From the NCBI RefSeq assembly GCF_009389715.1, contig NC_052404.1, positions 9,990,480 to 10,054,479 of the forward strand: a stretch of 64,000 nucleotides of DNA, in the 5' to 3' direction. The stretch is from Phoenix dactylifera (Eukaryota; Streptophyta; Magnoliopsida; Arecales; Arecaceae). The position numbers and the translations under genes are program-made. The notes beneath the pieces are model-generated. The model saw only the letters and a program-made list of their open reading frames with translations. It searched no databases and had not been told where the DNA came from. How positions within the stretch are numbered: the stretch's first letter is position 1; every line of letters starts with the position of its first letter. Shown in pieces: positions 50,569-62,760 of the stretch.

Positions 50569-52603
50569 TGATATCATAATCAGGCAGTAGAAAAAATTTA
50601 AATAATAACTTTCAAATTTTAATTAAATCATAAAATTAAAAGTCTTACAAAATCAATAATATTTCAAAATATTTTATCAACTCTAAAATAAAATCTAGTC
50701 TAAATAAAGATATCAAAATATTGTCTCTAATCGCTCTCCCATAATAAATCCCAACTCAAGCTAATTCTTTGGATTTGTAAAAACGGTAAGAAATCGTATG
50801 ATGAGCTAAATAACCCAGCAAGCAATGAATATTTTAGTTAGATAAATAAGCAATAAAATAATAATAATATACTGAAATTAAGCATGCAAAATACATCAAT
50901 TCAAAACTAAATCGATACGCTATCCAGTTATTTTAAATTTCAAATTTTTTTTATAAACCAATTTCTTTCAAACCATCAAGCTCATCTCGACAGTCATAAA
51001 CTATGACCACATTTATACCTTGTGGCTGGACTAGAATATGAGCTCATCAAAGTGCCAATATATAACTCCCACTGACAAGGTATTGATATGCCAATATAAA
51101 ACTCTCATCGGCAGAGTGTTAATATACCAACATATAATCTCCATTGGCAGAGTGTCGATACGCTAGCGAATAACCCTCATTGGTAGGATATCAATATATC
51201 GGCAAATAACCTCCACTCTAGGATATTGATACATAGTTTGGTTGCAAGTCCATATACATTTCGAATCAAAAACTTCTTTTCTCATATTCAGTGTTTCAAA
51301 TTGTAAGATATATAAATTCATACGACATCGAAATCAATCGAATATAATACATATCGAATTAACTACGTTCAATTAAGAATCATACAATATTCTAAAAGGA
51401 GGCATATATAAGAATAAAACACTATGCATCAACTTCATGAATTAAGAATAATTTGATTAAAAAAATATCTATAATTTGCCGATAGATTTAGAAAAAAGAG
51501 TTACATTACTTACCTTGCGAAGGCAATCAAATTTTATCGCCAATTAATTCCAAATTTTTTTCTCGGAGCCTAATATTCAAAAGTTATATTTTTCATTAAA
51601 ATTTTACCATAATTATTTTTAAAAATAAAAAACCCTAAATTCTAAAATTCTTATAGGGCAAACCAAGCAGTGGTGCCCGACATCCGGGTCGGTCCGATCA
51701 AGGTGATTTCATCCAATCATGTTTGGCTTAGGAAACAAATAGTTCAATAGAGATCGGGGATGATCAAACCTAACAATATTTAGTAAGGGCCAAGGTGGGC
51801 ATTGGCATGCCATCCAATAATCCTAGATCAGGACCCTCCACCTAGGTCGATCTAAAAATCACTAAAAATCGTACTTATGGGGTCAAATCAACTCTAGAGA
51901 GAAAAAGTCCAGATGGAGAGAAAAACTTTATAGAGAGAGAAAGAGTAGAGAAGAGAGAATCTCAATCTGGGTTCAATCGAGAGTCTAGGTTTGGTTGTCA
52001 GCAGCATGGGTCAACCTAGATCAAACAACATGTCTGGCTCTTGAGTCAAGAGAAAAAAACTTTGCAGAGAGAAAAATAAGAGAGAGAAAGGATGGGGGGT
52101 GAGAGAAAAAAGAGAGAGAAAGAAAGCTTCTCTCTAACCAAGAAAGAGGAAGAACGAGGGTGGTTGCAGATGATACCCAGGGTTAGGAACCCATGGCCGA
52201 CCAACAAGCAGCCGACAACGCCAAAATAAACAAAAATAAGGATTCCAACCTCGGTCCAATGAGGAGAGAAGAGAAGAAGAAGAGGAGCACATATCTTGGT
52301 CCGACGAGGTGGTTTGATAGCTCCTTCCAGCGATAAATTGAGGAAGAAGAACCGTAAGAGGCATTTGGGATCAATGGATTGATCTCGGGTGAACTCGAAG
52401 GAGGAGGGGAATGTCTTTAAATAGATAATCTCGACCTTATCTGGTCGATCTTTGGATCACGATGAACTTCCAATCTCTGGCACGATCAGGAACGAGGAAG
52501 ACTCCGGCTGAGTTTTCTTCCCTACCTCCTGCATGCACATCGCACATTTGGGCCAAGCACCCTGGGCGGTCAAATAGACCGGGCCCAAATAAGCGGTATC
52601 ACA
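50569..52603 (-). mobile_element. Ty3/gypsy-like solo LTR, minus orientation
   Basis: Read on the minus strand, the segment starts TGTGATACCGC at 52603 and ends GATTATGATATCA near 50569, about 2.0 kb. Internal style fits a chromovirus LTR: a GGGCCC-rich start, GA/CT microsatellites at about 51895-52130, a CAAGGTAAGTAATG phrase near 51510, and a short tandem repeat near 51052-51230. No primer site or coding interior flanks it, so it is taken as a solo LTR. Target duplication is not exact (ATGCC on the left, AATGC on the right), so ends may be off by a few bases. Age looks older than the Tekay element. Confidence 0.6.
51052..51232. repeat. About five degenerate tandem units of about 37 bp
   Basis: Units share GCCAATATATAACTCCCACT-like sequence followed by GGCAGAGTGTTGAT. 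They lie inside the minus-orientation LTR, in a position like the GCGGCTCGGTGGAGC-type short repeats of the Tekay LTR near 7310-7400. Confidence 0.65.
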
Positions 52604-55600
52604 AATGCGAAAATATTGGAGGTAGAGAAGGCATCAAAATTTGCTTACATGTCTGGCTTTCTTTTTTTGCATGGAGTTATTATAGCGCAATGACCTTACA
52701 TAATAGTGTGGGATGTCTTGGTGGGGATATGAAGGAGTTGGTCTTTCATGGAAGTTCCTCTCTTTGAAAGAAGAATTTATGACACAAGTTCTACATTATG
52801 CTGCCTCCACATCAACAAAATTGCTTTTTGGTATTGCCATCATTAGTCTTCTTTCCCTCAAAAAGATATGCCATTCTTGGCGATGAAAGCTATACTACTT
52901 GATTTGAATTGTTCCAACTGGAAGATAGGTTCCTTTTCTTCTTCTTCTTAACGCCAACCTGTCCATGAATAAATTGTTTGCCTCCTTCTCATTACATTTG
53001 AGCTAGACAAATCTATCATATCCCAGTCTCACAGAAATACAGGGGCACACACCCACAAAAGAAAACATTTGTATCATTCACTACATTTTGGGCTGTTTCT
53101 ACGAAAACCTAGAGGCCAGCGTGTGATACATTTTGAGGTATTCTAGGGATATTATCTTGGATTTCTCCTGTAGATATGTATTTGATCACGGCTAGATGTT
53201 TTGACGCAGATGGTTGGAAGACAGTAGGGATTCAGGAAGTGCAATTTAGATTTCAGTGGAGGCGGCCGGTCTGCTGCCGGTGGATGATGTACTAGTGACT
53301 GTTACTATTGAAATTTGAATGAGTTTTAAAAGTTTTAAAGAGATCTTTTAGCGTGCCTCTCACACCTCACAGGCCAGATATCTCTTTGCTACTGTTTTAT
53401 TACAATTGTTAAATTTTTTTTTATGTAAGTTAAATATTTCATTAAGTATCTTGCTATCTCAACAGTTACTACCAAGCAATTCTGGAGTTGGACTTGGGTG
53501 GTTAGTACAAGGATGGATCACAACCCACACTCAAGTAAGATCATGAAAATAATCAAACAAACCAAGGCTGTTGTCTTCTTTCACTTCTTCTTGTTTCACA
53601 CTTAACCACACCATGCTACAAATAATTGTATGGCTTCCCCACACACACCTGCACCCACCCACCCACACACAGCCCACATAAACTATGGAGTGGGTTGTTG
53701 CAAGCTATAGTAATTAAGGAACTTAATTTAAAAATTCAAGTAGAAACTTATCCGAGAAATAAGTTAGTAATTCACAAGCTGTTTCAACTCGAAGCATAAC
53801 TGAAACTACCGTTGGTTCTGAATCTTCAAATCCATTTTTATTTCCGATGTTATGGAATTAATCTCCATTTGGTTTCAGGCTCGTAACTCCAACAGGAACT
53901 CCCTTTCTCCGTATAGTGCAATTTCCTCACTAGATTTTTTTTTTCAAAAAGAGAGAGAGAGAGAGAGAGAGAAATTGTTGGAGTTTTTATCTCTTGTCAT
54001 CATATATGGTGTTGATCAGCTTAAGGTTGTTCTTCTTCGGCTTCTTTGAGTACATTTTTCTCCAGAAGGATTTCAGACCTATAATTTCTCAAGCACTGTT
54101 ACAAACATGTCATTCTTTGGAGTTCAATTGGCCCTCATTCCACCCATTTAAAATACGACGTTGTGATGCAATTATATTTTGGTGCTACTTAAATAGTATT
54201 TATAGCACTGCATTTAAGGAGCAATTTCTATTGATTTTGCCATACAATCATTACACAATATTCCTTAATGTTGCAAGTTTTCATAGTGGAAATAACAAAT
54301 CGGTGTGCTGTTGAAGGTTTATGAGGGATGCTTTAAGATGTTGGGTGTTATTGTTGGGTACTTGTACCAGATTGGCTGCATAGTAAACTCCCTTTTTTTT
54401 TTTTTTTTGGTAAACTCCTAATTGTGATTTGTACTTATACCACTGTACTGAAACCAACATTTATTAATGTTCTCCTTTCTTCTTTTTTTTTTCATTTTTT
54501 TTCTTTTTTTCATGGTGGCATCAGCTCCTTGGTGTCATAGCTGCAAGGTATTATTTTTTTTTTATTTTCTAGCAGCTAAAGATTATATGATGATAACTGA
54601 GCTGCAAGTTGAAGATCTGAATCTTATTCTTGGGAATCATTAGTTTTAGGTACATTTTTTTATGGTGTGGAAAGAATGCCTGCATGGGACCTTCCATTTC
54701 AGTTTGAACATTGTAACTTTTATCAGTGCACATGGCATGCCAATTTTTTTCCACAAAAATCATTAATTGTGGCTCCTTGATAACTTGGAGAGTTGCCTAG
54801 GAGAGTCCAAGTATGAATAAGACTTGCTATATATGTCGGAACCCAACTCAGCCAAAAATCTTAACTTTCATTAGGTTTTGGATCTAATCATCTGACTCAA
54901 CGCTTCTCAATTATACATATCGATCATCCTCAATTCTCAATTTGAGTTTTTTTTGCAGTATTAAATTATTCTTCAAGCTCACTATTTTCTGTTCTCAAAT
55001 TTGTATTGTTTGTTCAATGAGAGATTCCAAATACAAACCATTTAAAAGAATCTACTCCAAACACCTTAAAAGAATCTCCAATAGGCTCAAAATAGAATTA
55101 ATCAATTCATACGTCCAGATCAACTGGATCTAGAAAGGGACCTTACTTGACCCGGTTTGCCAAGTTAATCAGCAGGATGTAGGTCTAAATCTTAGAACCC
55201 ACACCCATTGGTTTCGATCCACATAAAGCTCAATTTGGCGAAGCCTAAGCAATTTCTTATCGCCATTGCTCCACTGTTTCACAAGCATGTGTTTCAGTGG
55301 GTTATACCTTCCTAAGAATCTCTTACACCTTTTCTTCTCTAGTTTACTACTCTAGAGAAAAGAATACCACCCACGCTTAAAAGCTTTGTGAGATGCATAA
55401 ATATAGCATGGACTGCTGTGGGAAAGTAGCAGCATGCTGAAAACTAGAGAGTGGTTTCTACCTAACCCTACGAAAATGTGATATGTTGCACAACTCAAAT
55501 GGGAGCAATGGTGTAGTGTGAAAGAGGCCTTCTGTTTCCACTGCCTCTTGTGTTCCCATTTGAATCCATCAAGAGTACTAAAAGGTATTATAGCGAAGTA

Positions 55601-56973
55601 GTTGGCGAGTTGGTGACATAATACTCTTTGCTAGATGTACGAAGTGAGAGGACCAGCTTAAGCAGCATTTGGATATATATATATATAATTTGAAACCCAA
55701 AATTGCCTATCATGAAATTCAACTTAGCTAGCTTGAATTATTTAGAAGGCGGCCTGTCTTATATACATTGTCAAAGATTCATAATTCAAGTCATAAATTT
55801 GAGCATGTCATCTGCCTCAAGTGAATCATGAACTTTTTCTAATGCAAAAGTAGCACAACTACTCTAAAGAAGCAAATCTTTAAGATAGTCCATGCTTAGG
55901 AATTCAAACTAACTTGAAAGTCAGAAGATTGTGATGCATGAAATCAGAAAAGAAGAAGTTGTCTAGAAAATCTTAGGCTTGACACTGGTCTTGCAAACAC
56001 ACCTCAAATGCAGAAAAACAATAATAGATTGTGGCAACAAATTATCGGAAACCCTTCTCATGTCGACGCAACTAACTTGCATTGCGTTAGATAATTAGAC
56101 TAAAATATGCTAATTAGACAATCCACTCCTCAAAATAATATGGAGGGGAAAAAATGTATAATTAGTAACAATCATGCCGGTAATACATCGACAGATCTTC
56201 TAAGTAGGTAGGGATTAGACGTAGTCTGCCTATGCCTTTGGATGGCTTTAGGTTTTGGGTCGATCGAGTTGAAAAACTCTTTGACAACATTATAGAACAG
56301 ATGTATGCTTTGAAGAACTTTGGACAGATCAAAAGAGAGGCACCATCAGCTGCCATCATTTGAGAGGTGAAACTAGAAACGTGACATGTTGGTGTTGGCA
56401 TTGGCCGTCAATTTTGAAACACACACGGTCAAGTGAGCATATATTTCCAGTAAATAAGCTCATGTCGGCCCTCCCTGTTTATTAAGTAAGACCCTCCTTT
56501 GTCTATGACCAGGACCAGATGGAAAGAGAAAGAGATGAACAGTCCAAACAACTCTCTTTGACAAAAATTCAAAGCAGAGGTCCACAAAGACAACTTTTCT
56601 TCCTCTGCACCCATCCCCACTTTTTTTTTCTTTTTTTTTTCTTTTTCTTTTTTTTTTTTAAGCCAAAGACACCGTACTAATCATGAGACAAACATGGCAT
56701 CTCCTTCCCAAACCCCACATCTAACAAAAATTTGACAGTCAAAATTCTGAAAATTAATTGTGTATTAGTTTAACCTAAAAAGCTCAACTACATGGATTTT
56801 TTTTTTAAGAAAAAAAAAAGGAGGAAACAAAGAGAAAATTTCAGCAGCCACCGTTCCAACGGTCGGATTTCAGAAGAAACTCATTTACAAGCATCAAAAA
56901 TAAGGTATCGAAATCAAAATATTTGGGGAAAATGGAGGAAGAATGAGGGAAAAATAAAAGGGAAAAAAAAAAA
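52604..56973. other. Long intergenic region, no supported gene
   Basis: AT-rich DNA with a CACACACC-type patch near 53640-53670, a GA microsatellite at about 53950-53973 and T-runs near 54393-54407, 54483-54510 and 56618-56660. Open frames are short and frame-scattered. The part next to 56973 probably includes the 3' UTR of the receptor kinase gene. Confidence 0.45.
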
Positions 56974-59364
56974 TCAATCGACGGAGGCGAGGGAGATGCT
57001 GGCGCTGGAGATGCTGCCATGGCTGTCCTCGCAGAGCGCGAGGGCGCTCTCGAGGTTGGCGACGACGTCGGCCATGAAGGGTCGCTCCTTCCCCTCGAGG
57101 CTGACGCAGTGCACCGCGGTGTACGCCACCAGCTCCACCGCCTCCGCCTCTTGCGCCCCCGGCGGCGACACCCGGGAATCCAGCACCCGCGCCACCGCCC
57201 CGGCTACGATGCTCGGCACCGCGTAGTCCACCACGCTCGTGGGCTCCCCATCCTCCCCATCCTTAAAGATCGCTCTTTTGCCCGTCAACACCTCCAGCAT
57301 CACCACCCCGAGCCCGTAGACGTCGCTCTTCACCGTCAAATGGTGGAGCCCGTAGTACTCGGGGTCCATGTACCCCACCGTCCCCGCCGCCCTCGCCGAG
57401 TGGTGCCCGTCGTCCGACTCCGGCTCCATCAGCGACAGCCCGAAGTCCGACACCCTCGCCACGCAGTTCCCGTCCAGAAGGATGTTCGACGATTTGATGT
57501 CTCTGTGGATGATCGGCGGAACGGCGTAGTTGTGGAGGTATTCGATGCCCCTCGCCGCGTCTAATAACACTTTTATCCTCATCTTCCAAGAGTTGAGGAC
57601 GGTGGAGGTGCTCTCCTTGGAGTGGAGGTGGTCGTAGAGAGCCCCGTTCTTCATGTACTCGTAGACCAGGAGCCTCTCCTCCTCCTCCTCGCAGTATCCC
57701 ACCAGGCCCACCAGGTGTTTGTGATGGAGTCGCGAGAGGAAGGCCAGTTCCGACTGAAAGGCGCTCTCTTTCTCTTGGAACTTCTTGGTTCTCGGACCGG
57801 ACTCGCTTCTTTTGATCGCCACCTCGCGCCCGTCGGAGAGCTTGCCTTTGTACACCGTCCCGAAGCTCCCGGCGCCGATCTTGGTTTCCCAGGAGAAACT
57901 TTTAGTGGCGGCGTCGAGCTCCGCGAAGGTGAACTCCTCCGCCCTGTCCTTGAACGACGACGGACCGCTCCTCTGCCGCCGCATGACCCGCGAACCCTGC
58001 CGCCGGAATATTCGGGACCTGGACCCCGAAGGGGAGATGAAAGGGCCTGAAAGGGTCGATGCTCCAGCTCCGGCACCCGAAGTTGCCGCCGCATTGGCTC
58101 CTCCATTTCCGGCGGCGGAGATGGTGGGCTGTACTGAGTTGTAGACCTTTTTGTTCCGGCACACCCGTCTCCATAGCCAGTAGACTATTGTACAAACTCC
58201 GGCGAAGGTGCCGACTGATCCCACGATCGCGAAAACCAGCCATCCCTTGCTAGTCTTTCTCGACGGTGGTGCCGGCGGCGAAGGTGGTGCCGGCGGTGGG
58301 GGCGGTGGCGACGGAACTGGGCAGGGATTGCAAATAACTCCAGAACCAGAGCAGAGACTCGCCGAATCCGGAAAGGTGTTACATTTGCAGGAACCCTGAT
58401 CAGCAGTACAAATACCCGGAAGAATTCTCGGCAGTTGAAGCGTGGTCACCGCCGGATTACTCCGGTTCGTCCCCCAGCACACCACCGAAAAGTTCGACGT
58501 GGTGAGGCCGCAGGTGAGATTGTCCCCGGCCACAACGAACACGAACGCAGTAGTGTTTACCGGAGAGTAGCTCCCGCTCCCACCGCCGTCGCCGCCCCAG
58601 CAGACTACCGTGCCGTTGCTTTGCCGAACCGCGCACGACTGGCTCTCCCCCAAAGCGAGGCTGGAGAACTCGAATGCCGGGCCGGAGGGCGCGTCCGATT
58701 GCCCAAAACTATTATTTCCCCTGCAGAGCAAGAAACCTGTGGTGTTTAGACCGCAGACGTGGGAGTCCCCTGCGACGATGCTCGCCATGGACATGTTCAA
58801 AAAATCTCTTTGGATCTCCGTGCCGCGCCTTCCCCAACATTGGACGGTGTTGTTGGCGTGAATGGCGCAGGAGAAGCCGCGTCCCGAGGTAAGCGACTGG
58901 TAGGACCCGTTGACGCCGGAGGGGGGGAAGCTGCCGTCGCCCCGCCACCACTGGATCGCCGTGCCATTCCGGTCGACGGCGGCGATCTGGTCCTCGCCGA
59001 CGGTGAGGTTCGTCAACGCGGGGGGCCCTTTGTAGACGCGCTTCTGGGGAAGGTCGGTGGAGGAGGCGTTGCTGGCGTCCCAGCAGAATAAGGCGTCGCC
59101 GCCGGTCTTGAGCCCGCAGAGGAAGTCCCGGCCGCCAGAGACGGAGTCGAAGGAGACGCTCGGCGGTATCGAGAAGGCCGGCCGCGTCCCGCGGGCACAC
59201 TGGATGCTCCGCGGTGCGGCATCGGCGAGGACGCCACAGACGGTGCCGGTGCCGGAGCTGATGGCAAGGGTGGCGGCGGAGCCCAGCCCATCCGCGGCGG
59301 TGCAGAAGAGGGCGAGCATGACTGCAGCTATCGTCACCGCCGCTGCGGTGACGGCGAGCCTCAT
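56974..59364 (-). CDS. CRINKLY4-related receptor-like kinase (CCR4-like)
   Basis: An intact, intronless 796-residue frame. A signal peptide covers about 1-26. The ectodomain (about 35-320) has repeated CGL/CW motifs (FLCGLKTGGDALFCW, FSCAIHANNTVQCWG, HVCGLNTTGFLLC, QSCAVRQSNGTVVCWG, LTCGLTTSNFSVVCWG), the crinkly/RCC1-like repeats that build a propeller. A short Cys cluster at 319-348 replaces the longer TNFR-like region of CR4 itself. A proline-rich linker (351-368) and a membrane helix (about 374-397) follow. The kinase domain spans about 491-775: Gly loop GAGSFG (497-502), Lys518, HRD (620-622), DFG (640-642) and MDPEYY near 666. All catalytic residues are present. It acts at the plasma membrane; CR4 relatives control epidermal differentiation and cell division. 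Single-exon structure is usual for the family. High GC content contrasts with flanking AT-rich DNA. Confidence 0.94.
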   Translation of the reverse strand: MRLAVTAAAVTIAAVMLALFCTAADGLGSAATLAISSGTGTVCGVLADAAPRSIQCARGTRPAFSIPPSVSFDSVSGGRDFLCGLKTGGDALFCWDASNASSTDLPQKRVYKGPPALTNLTVGEDQIAAVDRNGTAIQWWRGDGSFPPSGVNGSYQSLTSGRGFSCAIHANNTVQCWGRRGTEIQRDFLNMSMASIVAGDSHVCGLNTTGFLLCRGNNSFGQSDAPSGPAFEFSSLALGESQSCAVRQSNGTVVCWGGDGGGSGSYSPVNTTAFVFVVAGDNLTCGLTTSNFSVVCWGTNRSNPAVTTLQLPRILPGICTADQGSCKCNTFPDSASLCSGSGVICNPCPVPSPPPPPPAPPSPPAPPSRKTSKGWLVFAIVGSVGTFAGVCTIVYWLWRRVCRNKKVYNSVQPTISAAGNGGANAAATSGAGAGASTLSGPFISPSGSRSRIFRRQGSRVMRRQRSGPSSFKDRAEEFTFAELDAATKSFSWETKIGAGSFGTVYKGKLSDGREVAIKRSESGPRTKKFQEKESAFQSELAFLSRLHHKHLVGLVGYCEEEEERLLVYEYMKNGALYDHLHSKESTSTVLNSWKMRIKVLLDAARGIEYLHNYAVPPIIHRDIKSSNILLDGNCVARVSDFGLSLMEPESDDGHHSARAAGTVGYMDPEYYGLHHLTVKSDVYGLGVVMLEVLTGKRAIFKDGEDGEPTSVVDYAVPSIVAGAVARVLDSRVSPPGAQEAEAVELVAYTAVHCVSLEGKERPFMADVVANLESALALCEDSHGSISSASISLASVD

Positions 59365-59399
59365 CAGACGGTCCTGATGAGGCCAGGGGAGAGACCACG

Positions 59400-60330
59400 C
59401 AACCCTTCCCTTCGTTGTTCCCTCATCAGGAAAGCATACGAGAGGAGAGGGTCGACAGAGGGATAGCCTTTAAGAACCAAATATTCTTGAGAGAAAGAGA
59501 GAGAGAAATTTTAAAATTTAACGAGGTATAAGGAAACGCGGGGGTTGATTTAGAAAACTCGTAAACGGACGGGAGGAAAGGGATTAGAAAAAGGAAAAGA
59601 TTTGGGCATGAGAGCCAAATCAACGGAGGGGAAGGCATAAAAGAGTTGAGAAAAGTTGGAGCCCACCACTGGTATTTTACTTTTCTCTTTGAATTTATGA
59701 GAAACGGTGGTATGGAGGCAGGAAACAAGCTACCAGGTCCACCGGCCTTCATTGCCCCAATTAATTGGTACGCGCGGCACATATCTTGAGACTCGATCAT
59801 ATATATCCCTACCGTCCAAGCAGCGTACCATCTAATTCGTTTTCATTTGATTTTATAAAAAGTTTTAAACTTTTAATAAAATCGCTATCTGGTCTTAGAG
59901 AAGCGTCGAGCGCGACCAAGAGTGGGGGACTGACCAACTGCTACAAGACTGTCCGGTTCTACGATCAGATAATATTCTCGCGTGGACTCGGACTAATCCT
60001 TATTGTTGTCTGGCCCGGTCAATAGTCAAAGTGGCTGCTTCCATTGGGTCAAAGCCGAGAAGGGATCAGCGGGGGCGACCAAGTGCAAGTACCGCATAGA
60101 GTGGGAATGGTATGGGATAAGGCTATTAAAAACCGGGCGGTGACGGCATCGTGCTCTCTGGTTCCGGAAGCTACTTGCAGTTATTGATAGGTGATGGAAT
60201 TGGTGGAGGATAATTTGTGCGACACGTGGATGCGACGTCCAGCCCGCTCGCCGAACTCGTCGCCGCCGCCACCCAATCCGTCGGTCCTGCCTCCCGCGGT
60301 TACTCGTATTGGACCTGGTAAAAGGTGAAG
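59400..60330. promoter_or_regulatory. Upstream region of the receptor kinase gene
   Basis: Contains the 5' leader (GA-rich stretch near 59490-59510) and promoter-side DNA. A GC-rich patch at about 60210-60300 holds only short open frames. No clear TATA box. Confidence 0.4.
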
Positions 60331-60918
60331 AAACCAAGTTTGTTTTAATTTTTTCTGAGCACGAGGGAGGTTAGTCCACCCGGGGTGCAGAAACCGAGTT
60401 AACCTACTCGAGCTCCCACCAGCTTAGGACGCACCAGGTAATTCAAAGATGACATGCAACATGTAGCTTAAAAAGACGGAGCATCTACTCCTACGTGACA
60501 TCCGAGGTACCGAAGAAATATTATATTTTTCGGACCGAGATAAACAAAGCTATTGATTGAATCGCTTTATTTATTATCTAATATTTAGAAGAAATTTTTT
60601 TTGTTCCTCTATCACTATGTAACTTTCTTTTTATGAATTTAATTGGTCGTGCTCGCACAAAATTAGTATGAGCAACTAATATAGTAAAAAAAAAACAAAG
60701 AATAAAGCTCCCTTCGGTACTGTCTTTGTCTTCTGTTCTCATTTTAAAGAGTCCAAGAAAAATTAACTACCTGAGCATGTTTTTCTGCTTTCTCTAAGAA
60801 CTTGTATGTAAAGTTTTCAGAGCTGCTGGCAGAAAAGATCTGAAAAAAGAAAAATGGAAATAAAAGTGAGAAATAAACAGATCCTAAATATAGGGGCTTC
60901 CATATGTGCCTTCTGCAG

Positions 60919-61011
60919 CAATGAATTGAAGACTGAGTCAAAACACGGTTGGATTCTTTGTTGGATCATACGGCGAGATGTCCATGTTGACTTCAAGATG
61001 TGCACGGTGCT
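60919..61011 (+). other. Exon-like segment in copy A
   Basis: 93 bp bounded by CTTCTGCAG before and GTAAGT after, both good plant splice signals. The open frame reads NELKTESKHGWILCWIIRRD and then VHVDFKMCTVL, with phase 2 at both ends. I do not recognise the protein. No neighbouring exons were identified, so it could be a fragment or chance. Confidence 0.35.
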
Positions 61012-61359
61012 GTAAGTTCTACCATACGTCCCACTGCTTGGATGGGATGGCTAGTTGATGCTGCATCGCACAATGGTCCAAAGGAAAGTACCCAGAAACC
61101 GGGAACTAAGGATGCAAGCCGTATCTTTCTCTGTACTCCCTTCTTCTACGTTGCCGGAGAGCCTCGAGTCTTTCCCATCATCAATGAGGTGCGATCCTTG
61201 CCGCATGGATCTCACAGTCCGAATCACAAGCAATCATTGTTCAAATCTTAGTTATATCATGGAGACCATGCACACGAGTCCACGAGATAGCCTGAACGTT
61301 TGACTTCTCTTGGTTGGTAAAAATGGGCTACAAAACAGAGGCAGCCCTCCCTCAAGAGC

Positions 61360-61545
61360 TTGTTTGATTCGCGAAAAAAAAAAAAAGAAAAAAAGTATGA
61401 TCAATAAAAAAGTAATGAAATGCCTCTTATTTGGTTGGAGATTTCAAAGAAAAAAGACAGAAAACTTGTATTCCCATAAAAATATGATTCTCACATTTCA
61501 TGGAAAAGTTTTTCACATGAAAGACATGGAAAAGTTTGCAGAAAC
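61360..61545 (-). mobile_element. Truncated MITE at the duplication junction
   Basis: Matches, in reverse orientation, the right part of the MITE at 35725-36196 (CTCTTATTTGGTTGGAG, then ATATGATTCTCACATTTCATG). It stops at the start of copy B, so the duplication breakpoint lies inside the MITE. Confidence 0.65.
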
Positions 61546-61547
61546 CA

Positions 61548-62760
61548 AGTTTTTTTTTTAATTTTTTCTGAGCAGAAGGGAGGTTAGTCCACCCGGGGTG
61601 CAGCAACCGAGTCAACCTACTCGAGCTCCCACCAGCTTAGAACGCACCCGGTAATTCAAATATGACATGCAACATGTAGCTTAAAAAAAGCAGAGCATCT
61701 GCTTCTACGTGACATCCGAAGTACTGAAGAAGTATTATATTTTTCGGACTGAGATAAATAAAACTACTGATTGAATCGCTTTATTTACTCCCTAATATTT
61801 TGAAAAAAAAATTTATTCCTCTGTCACTATGTAATCTTCTTTTTATGAATTCAGCTGATCGTACTCACGCAAGATTAATATAAGCAACTAATATAGTAAA
61901 AAAAAAAAAGCACTAAGAACAAAGCTCCCTTCGGTACTGCCTTTGTCTTCTGTTCTCATTTTAAAAAGTCCAAGAAAAATTAACTACCTGAGCATGTTTT
62001 TCTGCTTTCTCTAAGAACTTGTATGTAAAGTTTTCAGAGCTGTTGGCAGAAAATATCTGAAAAAAGAAAAATGGAAATAAAAGTGAGAAATAAACAGATC
62101 CTAAATATAGGGGCTTCCATATGTGCCTGCTGCAGCAATGAATTGAAGACTGAGTCAAGACACGGTTGGATCCTTTGTTGGATCATACGGCGAGATGTCC
62201 ATGTTGACTTCAAGATGTGCACGGTGCTGTAAGTTCTACCATACGTCCCACTGCTTGGATGGGATGGCTAGTTGATGCTGCATCGCACAATGGTCCAAAG
62301 GAAAGTACCCAGAAACCGGGAACTAAGGATGCAAGCCGTATCTTTCTCTGTACTCCCTTCTTCTACGTTGCCGGAGAGCCTCGAGTCTTTCCCATCATCA
62401 ATGAGGTGCGATCCTTGCCGCATGGATCTCACAGTCCGAATCACAAGCAATCATTGTTCAAATCTTAGTTATATCATGGAGACCATGCACACGAGTCCAC
62501 GAGATAGCCTGAACGTTTGACTTCTCTTGGTTGGTAACAAAAGCCCATAGAAAATGGGCTACACAATAGAGGCAGCTCTCCCTTAAGGGCTTGCTGGAAA
62601 AAAAAATAGAGAAAAATATGATCAACAGAAAAGTAATGAGATGCCTCTTATTTGGTTGGAGTTTTTAAAGGAGAGAGACGAAAAATTTGTATTCCCATAG
62701 AAATATGATTCTCACATTTCATGAAAAAGTTTTTTCCATAAGAAATATAGGAAAGTTACT
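61548..62760. repeat. Tandem duplication, copy B
   Basis: Second copy of the 60331-61547 unit. The identical core lies at 62173-62537. After it the same MITE sequence follows and here continues to about 63050, so this copy keeps the fuller MITE. Confidence 0.9.
62136..62228 (+). other. Exon-like segment in copy B
   Basis: The duplicate of the copy A segment, with the same frame and splice-like borders (CTGCTGCAG before, GTAAGT after). It differs by a conservative Lys to Arg change (TESRHGW) and a silent change. Confidence 0.35.

Larger units (their letters stand above)
60331..61547. repeat. Tandem duplication, copy A (1,217-bp period)
   Basis: Copy A starts near GAAACCAAGTTTGTTTTAAT and recurs exactly 1,217 bp downstream. 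Outside a 365-bp core the copies differ by several percent plus small indels. Within 60956-61320 I found no difference from copy B. The far end of copy A runs into part of a MITE that is cut at the junction with copy B. Confidence 0.9.

Noticed and set aside
57019-59398. Long open frames on both strands over the receptor kinase
   Set aside because: They are shadows of the GC-rich 796-codon gene; only the minus frame with kinase motifs is real.
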